A DNA stretch of 64,000 bases, from the NCBI RefSeq assembly GCF_039544165.1, contig NZ_BAABLD010000008.1, forward strand, positions 1 through 64,000, read 5' to 3'. A program made the position numbers and the translations under genes. How positions within the stretch are numbered: position 1 is the first letter of the stretch; the number at the start of each line of letters is the position of its first letter. The stretch is from Viridibacterium curvum. Its GTDB lineage: Bacteria > Pseudomonadota > Gammaproteobacteria > Burkholderiales > Rhodocyclaceae. Below the pieces are notes generated by a model, which was not told the origin of the DNA, did no database searches, and saw only the letters and a list, made by a program, of their open reading frames with translations. Below, one piece after another: positions 8,708 to 17,767 of this stretch.

Positions 8708-10132
8708 ATGACAGATTCAACTCCCGATTCCGCAGGAAACAAAGCCTGGTCAGGCCGCTTTTCCGAACCTGTTTCCGACCTGGTGAAGCGCTACACCGCC
8801 TCGGTCTTCTTCGACAAACGCATGGCCGAGCAAGACATCCGTGGCTCGCTGGCCCATGCACGCATGCTGGCACGCCAGAGCATCATCGGCGATAAGGATC
8901 TTTCCGATATCGAGCGCGGCATGGCACAGATTCTGGACGAAATCCGTGCCGGTGCGTTCGAATGGTCTCTCGACGCTGAAGACGTACACCTCAATATTGA
9001 GCGCCGCCTGACCACGCTCGTCGGCGACGCCGGCAAGCGCCTGCACACCGGCCGCTCGCGCAACGACCAGGTGGCGACCGACATTCGCCTGTGGCTGCGC
9101 GACGCCATCGACCAGATTCTGGTGCTGATCGCAGATTTCCAACGCAACCTGCTGACCCTGGCCGAGGCCCATGCCGACACGCCCTTACCCGGCCACACCC
9201 ATCTGCAGATTGCCCAGCCGGTGACTTTCGGCCACCACCTGCTGGCTTATTTCGAGATGGTGCAGCGTGACGCGGAGCGCTTCCGCGACACACGCCGCCG
9301 CACCAACCGGCTGCCACTGGGCTCGGCTGCGCTGGCGGGTACGACCTTTCCCATCGACCGCGAATCAGTAGCGCGCGAACTGGGCTTCGAGGCTGTCTGC
9401 GAGAACTCGCTCGACGCTGTGTCCGACCGCGACTTCGCTATCGAATTCTGCGCCGCCGTGGCACTGACGATGACCCATCTGTCGCGCCTCTCTGAAGAGT
9501 TGATCCTGTGGATGAGCCCGCGCTTCGGCTTCATTGACCTGGCAGACCGCTTCACGACCGGCTCGTCAATCATGCCGCAGAAGAAGAACCCGGATGTCCC
9601 CGAACTCGTGCGCGGCAAGACCGGCCGCGTCAATGGCCACCTTGTCGCTCTGCTGACCCTCATGAAAGGCCAGCCACTCGCTTACAACAAGGACAACCAG
9701 GAGGACAAGGAGCCCTTGTTCGACGCGGCCGACACAATGATCGACACGCTGCGCATCTATGCCGACATGATTCCCGGCATCAAGGTCAAGGCGCACAACA
9801 TGCGCGAAGCCCTGAAGCTGGGCTTCGCCACCGCAACAGATCTGGCCGACTACCTCGTCAAGAAGGGCCTGCCCTTCCGCGATGCGCACGAGGCGGTCGC
9901 GCTCGCCGTGCGCGCAGCGGAGGTACGCAACTGCGATCTCTCGGACTTCACTCTGGACGAGCTCAAAGCCAGCATGGCCCACGTTGCCGGCGCAGCAGAG
10001 AAACTGTCTGCCGACGTCGCCGCCGCGCTGACCATCGAAGGTTCGCTGGCTGCACGCAACCACATCGGCGGCACGGCCCCCGAACAGGTGCGCGCCGCCA
10101 TCGCCCGCGCCAGGACCCGCATGTCATCCTGA
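8708..10132 (+). CDS. argH: Argininosuccinate lyase
   Basis: This 474-residue enzyme cleaves argininosuccinate to arginine and fumarate, the last step of arginine synthesis. The superfamily signature GSSIMPQKKNP is at residues 285-295, with the catalytic serine loop intact; TGRSRNDQVATD and GHTHLQIAQP are also present. The ATG at 8708 was chosen over an in-frame upstream codon at 8657 because ArgH proteins begin near the AWSGRF motif. Confidence 0.97.
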   Translation: MTDSTPDSAGNKAWSGRFSEPVSDLVKRYTASVFFDKRMAEQDIRGSLAHARMLARQSIIGDKDLSDIERGMAQILDEIRAGAFEWSLDAEDVHLNIERRLTTLVGDAGKRLHTGRSRNDQVATDIRLWLRDAIDQILVLIADFQRNLLTLAEAHADTPLPGHTHLQIAQPVTFGHHLLAYFEMVQRDAERFRDTRRRTNRLPLGSAALAGTTFPIDRESVARELGFEAVCENSLDAVSDRDFAIEFCAAVALTMTHLSRLSEELILWMSPRFGFIDLADRFTTGSSIMPQKKNPDVPELVRGKTGRVNGHLVALLTLMKGQPLAYNKDNQEDKEPLFDAADTMIDTLRIYADMIPGIKVKAHNMREALKLGFATATDLADYLVKKGLPFRDAHEAVALAVRAAEVRNCDLSDFTLDELKASMAHVAGAAEKLSADVAAALTIEGSLAARNHIGGTAPEQVRAAIARARTRMSS

Positions 10133-10145
10133 CACTGCATGCGAC

Positions 10146-10171
10146 GCGGCCACGCAATTTTGCGTGGCCGC
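10146..10171 (+). terminator. Hairpin after argH, possible terminator
   Basis: A perfect 11-bp stem (GCGGCCACGCA against TGCGTGGCCGC) with a 4-base loop starts 13 bp after the argH stop. No T run follows, so it could be a stabilising 3' hairpin and not an intrinsic terminator. Confidence 0.5.
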
Positions 10172-10225
10172 TCGCTTCCTGCGGTACGATGACCGCTTGC
10201 AAAAGGCTGGGCACGCGGCATATCC

Positions 10226-11506
10226 ATGGAACGCATCGGCAAGTACGACATCCTGCACCTCATCGGCGAAGGTTCGACGAGCGACGTCTTCCTGGCCTAC
10301 GACCCTTTCCGCCAACGCCAGGTCGCCATCAAGCGCATCTTCAACGAACTCCTGCGCGACCCTGTCCGCGGCACAGCCTACCGCCAGCAACTCGAAACAG
10401 AAGCCGCGCTGGCCGGCAAGCTCAAGCACCCGCACATCGCCGAAACCTTCGACGTCGTGCTCAGCGAGCAGGAATCCTACTTCGTCATGGAGTATGTCGA
10501 AGGCGGCACGCTCGAAGCCTTCTGCACGCCCGATCGGCTGCTGCCTTACGAACAGCTCATAGAAATCCTCTTCAAGTGCACGCGTGCGCTGGATTACGCC
10601 TTCATGCATGGCGTCACCCACCGCGACATCAAGCCCGCCAACATCATGCTGTCCAAGCCGGACGGCTCAGATGTCAAAGTGTCGGACTTCGGCGCAGCAC
10701 TGTTCAAGGACGCCGACAAGACCATGGTCGTCGGTCTCGGCTCGCCCGCCTACATGTCGCCAGAGCAGGTGCGCGAACAACCGCTGACTCACCAGACCGA
10801 CATCTATTCGCTGGGCATCATGATGTTTCAGTTGCTCACCGGTCAGCTGCCTTTCGCAGGCAGCAACCCGATGAGTCTGGCCTACATGATCAGCCACACC
10901 GAAACGCCCGTGCCGTCCTCGATTCGTCCGGGTATTCCGGCGGAACTCGACCGCATCGTCGCGCGCGCCACCCACAAGTCGCTGGCCGCCCGCTACACCA
11001 GCTGGCTGGAGTTCTCGCACGATCTCGCCCAGGCGTCGCGCACCTTGCGACTTGTCGCCACACGCCCCAAGGCCTCGGAGACGCAGCGATACCAGATCTT
11101 GCGCGAAATGCCTTTTCTCGAGCACTTCACGGACGTCGAGATATGGGAAACCCTGCGCATGTCCGACTGGCGCGAGGTCAGCGCGGGCAGCCTCGTCATG
11201 CGCCGCGGCGAACCAGGCCGATACTTCGCGCTGCTGGCTGCCGGGCAAGCCTGCATCAACCTCGACAGCCAACGCCTGCACACCTTGTCGCCCGGCGAAT
11301 GCTTCGGCGAAATGGCCTTGTTTGCCGGCATGCAGGGCACACGCAGCGCCGATGTCATCGCCGACTCGGACTGCACCGTCATCGAGATCCGCGAGGAGGC
11401 ACTGGAACGCGCGTCGCCGGATTGCCGCAATCACTTCTACCGCGCCTTCCTGTCCACCATGGCACGTCGGCTGATGCTGACCAGCGCCCGCGCCGTGCAC
11501 CCCTGA
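10226..11506 (+). CDS. Ser/Thr protein kinase with C-terminal cyclic-nucleotide-binding-like domain
   Basis: This 426-residue cytoplasmic protein has a Hanks-type kinase domain (residues 7-270): glycine loop GEGSTSDVF, catalytic lysine K36, HRDIKPANI with D134, DFGAA with D154, and the activation segment GSPAYMSPEQV. All catalytic residues are present. A cNMP-binding/Crp-like beta-barrel follows (about 295-420, with LSPGECFGEMALFAG). No transmembrane or PASTA segment is visible. It lies upstream, in the same orientation, of the HprK-related cassette with a 276-bp gap, so a functional link is possible but unproven. Confidence 0.92.
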   Translation: MERIGKYDILHLIGEGSTSDVFLAYDPFRQRQVAIKRIFNELLRDPVRGTAYRQQLETEAALAGKLKHPHIAETFDVVLSEQESYFVMEYVEGGTLEAFCTPDRLLPYEQLIEILFKCTRALDYAFMHGVTHRDIKPANIMLSKPDGSDVKVSDFGAALFKDADKTMVVGLGSPAYMSPEQVREQPLTHQTDIYSLGIMMFQLLTGQLPFAGSNPMSLAYMISHTETPVPSSIRPGIPAELDRIVARATHKSLAARYTSWLEFSHDLAQASRTLRLVATRPKASETQRYQILREMPFLEHFTDVEIWETLRMSDWREVSAGSLVMRRGEPGRYFALLAAGQACINLDSQRLHTLSPGECFGEMALFAGMQGTRSADVIADSDCTVIEIREEALERASPDCRNHFYRAFLSTMARRLMLTSARAVHP

Positions 11507-11782
11507 GCACGCACGGGCGGTCTCGTCGACAGATTTGACACTGCACGGCGTGGCCGGCGAAAAACCCCGGCAAGGCAAGCGCAAACCGTTGATCCCGAAA
11601 CATTTTTGGCGCCGACTTTGCCGGGCACCCTTATTGCTTCAGAAGGATCAATTAGTTGCTTCTGTCCCGTTGGCCGTGACGTACTTGTGCGCCGCCACAG
11701 ATACGGGCCGTCAAAATGGCGTGAAATTTTCTTGCTCACGCAGGGTCAGAACAACGCGATCAGCATCCAGGAAACCGTGACC

Positions 11783-12424
11783 ATGACTTCCCACGACAAA
11801 CCGCAAGCCGCCCAAGGCGACTCGACCGAACTGCAGAACGAAGCGCGCCGCAAGCTCATCCGCGCCAGCCTCGCGACGGGACCGGTCATCGCCACGCTTG
11901 CCAGCCCCTCGGTTTTCGCCGCCGATTGCGTCGCGCCGTCGCAAACCTTGTCCGCCGCGCGCAGCCATGCCGCAACCAAGCTCGGCAACTGCAAGACGCC
12001 GGACAGCTGTGACACCTGGAAGAGCCGCCTGGACATGGACAACTGCGCGACCACGCAGCACAACGTCTGGCGCGACACCAAGTTCCACGATGCCTTCCCG
12101 CAACAGAGCGGTCGCCCCGGCTGCACGCAGGTCAAGATCGTCTCCGGCGTCGCCACGCCGCGCACCTTCCGTGACGTGCTGAAGGACACATCAACCGATA
12201 ACGCAATCGCCCGTCAGTTCGTCGGCGCGTACCTCAACGTCTGCAACGGCGTGCTGTTCCCGGTTGGTGGTTACACCAACGACCAGGCGCGCTGCGCTCA
12301 GGCTCTGGCCGACATGTGGAGCGAGTGGGCCACCAAGGGCACCTACTCGCCCTACGCTGGCGCTACGGCCTGGGACTCCACCAAAGTCAGCTACTACCTG
12401 ACCAACTTCGTTCCGAAGTCCTGA
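11783..12424 (+). CDS. Exported cysteine-rich protein preceding the HPr-rel-A cassette
   Basis: This 213-residue protein has an N-terminal export signal with an arginine pair (ARRKLIRASL) followed by a hydrophobic stretch and SVFA-A, so Tat-type export is possible. The mature part holds eight cysteines (for example NCKTPDSCDTW and MDNCATT), suggesting disulfides. No enzyme motif is seen. The ATG at 11783 was chosen because the in-frame extension upstream looks non-coding. It sits 7 bp before the PqqD-like gene and is a candidate substrate or product of that cassette; this is inference from position. Confidence 0.75.
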   Translation: MTSHDKPQAAQGDSTELQNEARRKLIRASLATGPVIATLASPSVFAADCVAPSQTLSAARSHAATKLGNCKTPDSCDTWKSRLDMDNCATTQHNVWRDTKFHDAFPQQSGRPGCTQVKIVSGVATPRTFRDVLKDTSTDNAIARQFVGAYLNVCNGVLFPVGGYTNDQARCAQALADMWSEWATKGTYSPYAGATAWDSTKVSYYLTNFVPKS

Positions 12425-12431
12425 TCTCACC

Positions 12432-12686
12432 GTGCTTGGCGTACGTTCGGCATGGCATTTGCGCAAATGGGACGAAGGCTCGGTGGCGTGGAATGCCATC
12501 ACCGGCGACACGCACGCCCTCGATCCACTTACCGCCGAGGTGCTCGAGGCCTCCCGCCTGCATGGCACGCCCGATGTGACCTTGGCCGCGCAGCTGTCGC
12601 AACGCCTAGGCCTTGCGCTTGACGAAACGCTGGAGCATGTCATCCTGACCGCCCTGGATCGTATCCGTCAGCTCGAAGCCACTTGA
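12432..12686 (+). CDS. PqqD-like protein of an HPr-rel-A system
   Basis: This 84-residue protein starts at GTG and resembles PqqD/RRE-type peptide-binding proteins (WDEGSVAWNAITGDTHALDPL, then a helical tail). In RiPP pathways such domains bind a precursor peptide and present it to a modifying enzyme. It overlaps the HprK-related kinase start by 4 bp. The combination with that kinase matches the HPr-rel-A system defined from genome comparison; no biochemical role is established to my knowledge. Confidence 0.78.
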   Translation: MLGVRSAWHLRKWDEGSVAWNAITGDTHALDPLTAEVLEASRLHGTPDVTLAAQLSQRLGLALDETLEHVILTALDRIRQLEAT

Positions 12687-13633
12687 CCGACCTCCGTCAG
12701 CCCCCTGTCCCGCTTCAGTCCCTCTCTGCGTCAAGCTTGCGGGAACGCTTGGCTTCGGGGTCGTTGATACTGCGGACTGGCCCGCTGCGCATGGCGATCC
12801 AGAGCCAGCGCGAGAATGTCGCGACAGCTCTGTCCCAACTTTACGCCAACCATCCCGTTGAAGCGCCCGGCAGCTTTGCCGACTTCCATGTCACTCTGCG
12901 CGGTACGGACGCCCTGCGCCGCTGGATCAAGCCACAGATCATTTTCGAGCACGACGGCTACGCCCCGTTCCTCGCACTGCCGCGCCCACAGGCTTTCGCC
13001 CTGCTCGAATGGGGCATGAACTGGTGTGTCGCCAACTACTGTCATCAGTACCTCATGGCGCATGCGGCCGTCATCGAACGCAACGGTCTTGCCGCAATCC
13101 TGCCGGCCCCCCCGGGGTCGGGCAAAAGCACGCTCTGCGCTGCGCTGGTGCACCGTGGCTGGCGCTTGCTGTCGGATGAGATGACCCTGATCGATCCAGC
13201 CACCGCGCAGGTCCTGCCACTCGCTCGCCCTATCAACCTCAAGAATGCTTCGATCGACATCATGCGTCGCTTTGCGCCAGATGCCGTGTTCGGCCCCGTC
13301 GTGCCGGACACCAAGAAAGGCACGGTCGCGCACGTCCGCCCGCCGCTCGATAGCGTGCAGCGGATGCATGAACAAGCCCAGCCACGCTGGATCATCTTTC
13401 CGCGTTACGAAGCCGGCGCGACAACAACGATGGAAGCGATGCCACGTCACGGCGCCTTCCTGCAGCTCGCCGAGAACGCCTTTAACTATGCGGCGCTCGG
13501 GCGCCAGGGCTTCGACCTGATGGGCGATGTCGTGGATGTCTGCGAGTGTCTGCATTTCCGCTATAGCAAGCTCGACGAAGCCATCGCCACCTTCAATGCG
13601 ATGGCCGACGCAGCGGCCGGGGTGACGACATGA
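12683..13633 (+). CDS. HprK-related kinase A
   Basis: This 316-residue protein resembles the P-loop kinase domain of HPr kinase/phosphorylase. The Walker A loop APPGSGKST is near residues 142-150, followed by WRLLSDEMTLIDP, the acidic region equivalent to the HprK catalytic site. No HPr gene is nearby, so the phosphorylated target is unknown. The start is the TTG at 12683 overlapping the PqqD-like stop, and the 3' end overlaps the next ATG by 4 bp, showing tight coupling. Confidence 0.85.
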   Translation: MTDLRQPPVPLQSLSASSLRERLASGSLILRTGPLRMAIQSQRENVATALSQLYANHPVEAPGSFADFHVTLRGTDALRRWIKPQIIFEHDGYAPFLALPRPQAFALLEWGMNWCVANYCHQYLMAHAAVIERNGLAAILPAPPGSGKSTLCAALVHRGWRLLSDEMTLIDPATAQVLPLARPINLKNASIDIMRRFAPDAVFGPVVPDTKKGTVAHVRPPLDSVQRMHEQAQPRWIIFPRYEAGATTTMEAMPRHGAFLQLAENAFNYAALGRQGFDLMGDVVDVCECLHFRYSKLDEAIATFNAMADAAAGVTT

Positions 13634-14742
13634 AGCCCTTCAGTCTGAACCAGGATCCTTTGCTAATTGTGCTGCGCGATGTACGTTGCGTAGCAGGCTG
13701 GCGGGAAGCTGACTGGGACCCTGTCATCCGGCTGGCTCGCACAGCCAACGTGCTGGCTCGTCTGGCGGAGGATCTGGATCAGGCGGGGCTGCTGGAACGG
13801 GTACCCGCCGCACCGCGTGCGCACCTGGCCGCCGCACGCTTGCTGGGCCAACGCCAACGTCTGGCTGGATTGACCGAAATCGATCGGGTTCGCCAGGCGC
13901 TGGCCACAAGCAGCCTGCCCACTGTTTTGCTGAAGGGCGCTGCCTATCTGGCTGCGGGCTTGCCACTATCACGCGGGCGCTTGTTCGGTGACATCGACCT
14001 GCTCTTCCATCGCGAGGATCTGCCAGAAGCCGAGGCCGCACTGGCCCTGCACGGCTGGACCGGCGGTGCCGTATCAGTCTACGACCAGCGTTACTACCGG
14101 GAATGGATGCACGAGCTCCCGCCGCTGACGCATATGCGGCGTGAGAGCGTACTGGACGTGCACCACAACATCCTGCCGTTGACCGCGCGACGCCCGCCTG
14201 ATCCGCGTCTGCTGATGGACCGCGCCATCGAGCTGGACGGCATGCCCGGCGTCTTTGTCCTGTGCCCGGCCGACATGGTGTTGCATAGCGCCTGCCATCT
14301 GTTCCACGAAGGCGAGCTGGACAATGGCCTGCGCGATCTCTCTGACCTGGATCGTCTGCTGCGCGATTTCGGTGGCAAGGAAGGCTTCTGGGGCGAACTG
14401 GAAGAGCGCGCCAGCCTTCTGCATCTGGAGCTACCGCTTCATTACGCCGTGGGGATGTGCACGGCCCTGCTGGGCACGCCACTACCGGATGAACTGAAGC
14501 GGCATGTCCGCAAGCAACGCACGCCATTAATGGATGCACTGTATTTGCGCGCCTTGCGCGCCAATCACCCGCTGGCCAGTGACACATGGACGCCGCTGGC
14601 GCGCTGGCTGCTCTACGTGCGTGCGCACTGGCTGCGCATGCCACCGCATCTGCTGACGATGCACCTGGCTCGCAAGGCCTGGCTGCGCGCCAGCGGCCTC
14701 AGTGATCAGGTGCCGGACGCGCCCCCACAGCAACCAATATAG
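13630..14742 (+). CDS. Nucleotidyltransferase-family protein (NTP_transf_5 type)
   Basis: This 370-residue protein has the polymerase-beta-like core VLLKGAAYLAAG followed by LFGDIDLLF, whose two aspartates would bind metal, and a conserved histidine-rich region (LDVHHNI, LHSACHLF). Such proteins occur with HprK-related and PqqD-like genes and in capsule and exosortase contexts. The substrate is unknown. It is the last gene of the four-gene run starting at 11783. Confidence 0.85.
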   Translation: MKPFSLNQDPLLIVLRDVRCVAGWREADWDPVIRLARTANVLARLAEDLDQAGLLERVPAAPRAHLAAARLLGQRQRLAGLTEIDRVRQALATSSLPTVLLKGAAYLAAGLPLSRGRLFGDIDLLFHREDLPEAEAALALHGWTGGAVSVYDQRYYREWMHELPPLTHMRRESVLDVHHNILPLTARRPPDPRLLMDRAIELDGMPGVFVLCPADMVLHSACHLFHEGELDNGLRDLSDLDRLLRDFGGKEGFWGELEERASLLHLELPLHYAVGMCTALLGTPLPDELKRHVRKQRTPLMDALYLRALRANHPLASDTWTPLARWLLYVRAHWLRMPPHLLTMHLARKAWLRASGLSDQVPDAPPQQPI

Positions 14743-14763
14743 GGGCACGGTCCGAGAGACAAT

Positions 14764-15078
14764 TCAGGCTGCCTGCAGAAGCTTCTGCAGCTCGCCACTC
14801 GAATACATCTCTTTGACGATGTCACAACCACCAACGAACTCGCCCTTGATATAGAGCTGAGGGATGGTTGGCCAGTTGGCGTACTCCTTGATGCCCTGGC
14901 GGACGTCGTCGTCGGCCAGCACGTTGACCGCCACGTAGTCGGTCACACCAGCCAGCTTGAGCACCTGCACCACAGCGGCCGAGAAGCCGCATTGAGGGAA
15001 TTGCGGGGTGCCTTTCATGAAAAGTACGACGGGATTGCTGGTGACGGTCTGGCGGATCTGGTCCTGAACGCTGCTCAT
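14764..15078 (-). CDS. grxD: Monothiol glutaredoxin (Grx4/GrxD)
   Basis: This 104-residue CGFS-type glutaredoxin has the active-site motif PQCGFSAAV preceded by LFMKGTPQ, and WPTIPQLY and GGCDIV for glutathione binding. These proteins carry and deliver Fe-S clusters in the cytoplasm. In many betaproteobacteria grxD follows hemA-prfA-prmC; here that operon is 27 kb away without it. Confidence 0.95.
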   Translation of the reverse strand: MSSVQDQIRQTVTSNPVVLFMKGTPQFPQCGFSAAVVQVLKLAGVTDYVAVNVLADDDVRQGIKEYANWPTIPQLYIKGEFVGGCDIVKEMYSSGELQKLLQAA

Positions 15079-15508
15079 TCTTGAAACTCCTGCGGGAAAG
15101 GTCGGAATACCCGACTAATTTTATCGGAAATTAAAGCAGACCGTCCAGCCTCGTTCCGCTCCTCGCATCGACCAAGTCGACAGAATCGCGCTTTTTGTAG
15201 GACATCTTGCGACAGTCGGAAAAGTTTTTTCTCCGCGCCTTTCTGAAAGCTCGCGTCAGCAGGCGCCGACGATCCAAAAGGCATTGCGGTCTGATGACTC
15301 CTGACGCGCGCCAGCACTGGCAAGCGTTAGCGCGGCGAAGTCACATTCGCCCTGCAAGGCAAGCCGGGAAAAGCAGCGAAAAACCCTGTCTCCCGAGTTC
15401 TACCCACGAAAAAAAACGCGAAAAAAAACCCGCTGAAGAAAGCATCCCGACCTCCGTTGTTTGCCACATGCGCAGCTATAGCGCTGACCAAACAACGAGA
15501 TCTCGATC
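15079..15508. other. 430-bp intergenic region with A-tracts
   Basis: No convincing gene is seen. Two runs of eight or more adenines at about 15411-15428, separated by CGCG, lie some 85 bp upstream of the exported-protein gene and could act as an UP element or curved DNA. TATAGC near 15477 is a weak -10 candidate. Confidence 0.4.
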
Positions 15509-15982
15509 ATGCAAACCATCAGCAAACTCTTCGCAATCCTTGCTCTCGCACTCCTCTCTTCCACTTCTGCACAAGCACTCGATTTCGACTTCGTGCCGAA
15601 GACAGAAACCCTGCCGAATGCCGTCGTCAGCGGCTTCGAAGCCTGGCACTCGGAACGCAACGATGAACTGAACGGGCACAACACCGGCATCGGTGTACGG
15701 CTCTTTGACGGCTACACTGTTGGCACGTACTACAACAGCATACGTCGCTGGTCGGTCTATGCCGGGCGAGAATTCCAGTGGAACCTGGCCAGCAATGAGT
15801 ATGCTTCGCTGAATGTCGGCACTGTGGTGGGCTTCATCTCGGGTTACATCGGTGGCGTGAAGATCATGGCAATCCCGGAGATTGTGACCGTGATCAAACA
15901 GGTTGAAGTGGCTGTCATCATCATCCCGCGCTACACCAAAGATCCGGTCACGATCGCCGGCCAATTGCGCTACCGCTTCTAA
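15509..15982 (+). CDS. Small exported protein, probably outer-membrane beta-strand protein
   Basis: This 157-residue protein has a clear signal peptide (first 23 residues, ending SAQA-L). Its glycine- and aromatic-rich strands (GIGVRLFDGYTVGTYYNS) and terminal LRYRF suggest a small beta barrel or outer-membrane-associated protein. I do not recognise a family. It stands alone between grxD and a diguanylate cyclase gene. Confidence 0.72.
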   Translation: MQTISKLFAILALALLSSTSAQALDFDFVPKTETLPNAVVSGFEAWHSERNDELNGHNTGIGVRLFDGYTVGTYYNSIRRWSVYAGREFQWNLASNEYASLNVGTVVGFISGYIGGVKIMAIPEIVTVIKQVEVAVIIIPRYTKDPVTIAGQLRYRF

Positions 15983-16123
15983 GCATCAGGGTCGGGCAAT
16001 CCTTCGCAGAATCGTGAGAATCCGGGCTGGGATTTCGCTTTTCGCTAAACTATAGTCGTACCGGCAGGGTCGGAAGCACCTGGATCATGCCCGTGATCCG
16101 CCATACGTCCAGCTTCCCAGCCC

Positions 16124-17767
16124 ATGAAGCCCTGTCTGAACGTCCTCATTGCCTGTTGCCATCTCTTCCTGCTCGCCCCCTGGCTGGCACAGGCACAGGC
16201 CACGGCCGATCTGGAAGCCGGCGCGACCTACCGTCAGCTCATTGACGGCACTTACGGCAGCACGGCACAACTCCTCGCAGAGCTTGACAGCCAGCCCGCC
16301 ATCAAGGCGCCCAGCCTGTTCGGTGGCAACTACGTGCTGGATACGCGCTTCACGGTTCCCCCGGGTGAAGCCGGCAACTGGGTCATCGCAGTCGGCAACA
16401 CGGTCGTCGAACAGTTGCGCTTTCACCTCATTGCTCCCGACGCCAGCATTCGCACCCGCCAGAACGGATACTGGTCTTCGCACCGATATCTGATGCACTA
16501 CGGCGAACTGATGCGCCTGCAACCGGGGCAATACCGTTTGCTGGTGGAGTTCAGCAGCCCCTACTTCCGCTCCTACCCACATTTCAAGCTTTGGAAGGAA
16601 ACCGACTACCTCGATCACGTGGCTCTCCGCAGCACCGTCGCACTCGGTTGCCTGGGCACACTGCTGGCGCTGGCCCTGTTCAATCTCTTCATGTTCGCCT
16701 CGGTACGCGACCGCAGCCAACTGCACTACGCCACCTACCTGCTTGCGTACGCTGCCGGTTGGGCTGCCGTCTTCAATCTGCCCGCCTCGCTGACTGCCCT
16801 GCAATGGCCACTGGGCTGGAACTACCTGCCCTTCTTCCTGCTGCCGGTTTTCAACACGCAGTTCTACCTGAGCTTCCTCAAGCTCGACATGCATCACCCC
16901 CAACTCGCCCGCTGGAGCCGCCTCAATTTTGTACTGCCCGCCTTGCTCGCACCCAGTTGCTTCATTGCACCCGCGTGGGCCCACTGTCTAGCCACCATCA
17001 CCATCGCGGTATGGCTTGTGCTGGCACTGTGGAGTGGTATCGCAAGCATGAAGAATGGATACCGCCCAGCACGTTACTTCGTACTCGCGTTCTGCGCCTT
17101 GATCATTCCGGCCTGCCTGATCCTGCCGGCCAATCTCGGCCTGATGCCGGATCTCGTCGATAGTGAGCTCTTCACCCTGCTCGGTGGCACGCTCGATGCC
17201 CTGCTGCTCGCCTTCGCGCTCGCTGACCGGCTGCGACTGGCGCTGCAACAGAAAGACCTGTACCTGGAGCAGCTGAACCAGGCGCTGTTGCTCGCCAACA
17301 TCGACAGCCTCACTGGTGCAGGCAGCCGCTATGCCTTCGACGCCTATCTCAAGAACGGTTTTGTCTACGCCTCCGAGCCTTCACCCAACGAGCACCTGCT
17401 GGTGCTCGTCGACATCGACGGCGTCAAAGTCGTGAACGAGCGCGAGGGCTACACCACGGGCGATCAGTTGCTGCGGGATTTCGCCGAAACGGTCTACGCC
17501 CGCCTTGAAGGCCGCGCGCAGGTGTTCCGTCTCGGCGGCGACGAATTTGCCATTGCTGCCTGCACAGCTGATCGCGACGGTATCGAAAGCCTGCTCGCCG
17601 AACTCCGGGACGGCCTGATCACCGCGCATGGCGATGCCATGGGTGTCTATGCAGGCTTCGCGCATTCACATGAAGCGGCCTCGGCCGCCATCCTCGTCAC
17701 GCTGGCCGACACGCGCATGTACCTTGCCAAGTCCGGCAAGCAGAAGCGCCAGCTGCGGCTGGCCTGA
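16124..17767 (+). CDS. Diguanylate cyclase with 7TMR-DISM sensor
   Basis: This 547-residue inner-membrane protein has a signal peptide, a periplasmic DISMED2-like carbohydrate-sensing domain (about 35-160), seven transmembrane helices (about 170-370) and a GGDEF domain (about 385-545). The active-site motif GGDEF at 471-475 is intact and SLTGAGSR marks the domain start, so c-di-GMP synthesis from two GTP is expected. I see no RxxD inhibitory site upstream of GGDEF. It could feed the c-di-GMP pool that would control the LapG-type system at 52-64 kb, but there is no direct link. Confidence 0.92.
   Translation: MKPCLNVLIACCHLFLLAPWLAQAQATADLEAGATYRQLIDGTYGSTAQLLAELDSQPAIKAPSLFGGNYVLDTRFTVPPGEAGNWVIAVGNTVVEQLRFHLIAPDASIRTRQNGYWSSHRYLMHYGELMRLQPGQYRLLVEFSSPYFRSYPHFKLWKETDYLDHVALRSTVALGCLGTLLALALFNLFMFASVRDRSQLHYATYLLAYAAGWAAVFNLPASLTALQWPLGWNYLPFFLLPVFNTQFYLSFLKLDMHHPQLARWSRLNFVLPALLAPSCFIAPAWAHCLATITIAVWLVLALWSGIASMKNGYRPARYFVLAFCALIIPACLILPANLGLMPDLVDSELFTLLGGTLDALLLAFALADRLRLALQQKDLYLEQLNQALLLANIDSLTGAGSRYAFDAYLKNGFVYASEPSPNEHLLVLVDIDGVKVVNEREGYTTGDQLLRDFAETVYARLEGRAQVFRLGGDEFAIAACTADRDGIESLLAELRDGLITAHGDAMGVYAGFAHSHEAASAAILVTLADTRMYLAKSGKQKRQLRLA

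Noticed and set aside
10189..11538. 449-residue frame overlapping the Ser/Thr kinase in another frame
   Set aside because: Arg/Pro-rich out-of-frame shadow; the kinase motifs are complete in the annotated frame.
15075..15323. 82-residue frame upstream of grxD
   Set aside because: No start-site support, no motif, and low-quality composition; treated as the grxD leader region.
15983..16123. c-di-GMP riboswitch before the GGDEF gene
   Set aside because: The sequence has some hairpin potential but lacks the conserved GEMM core bases.
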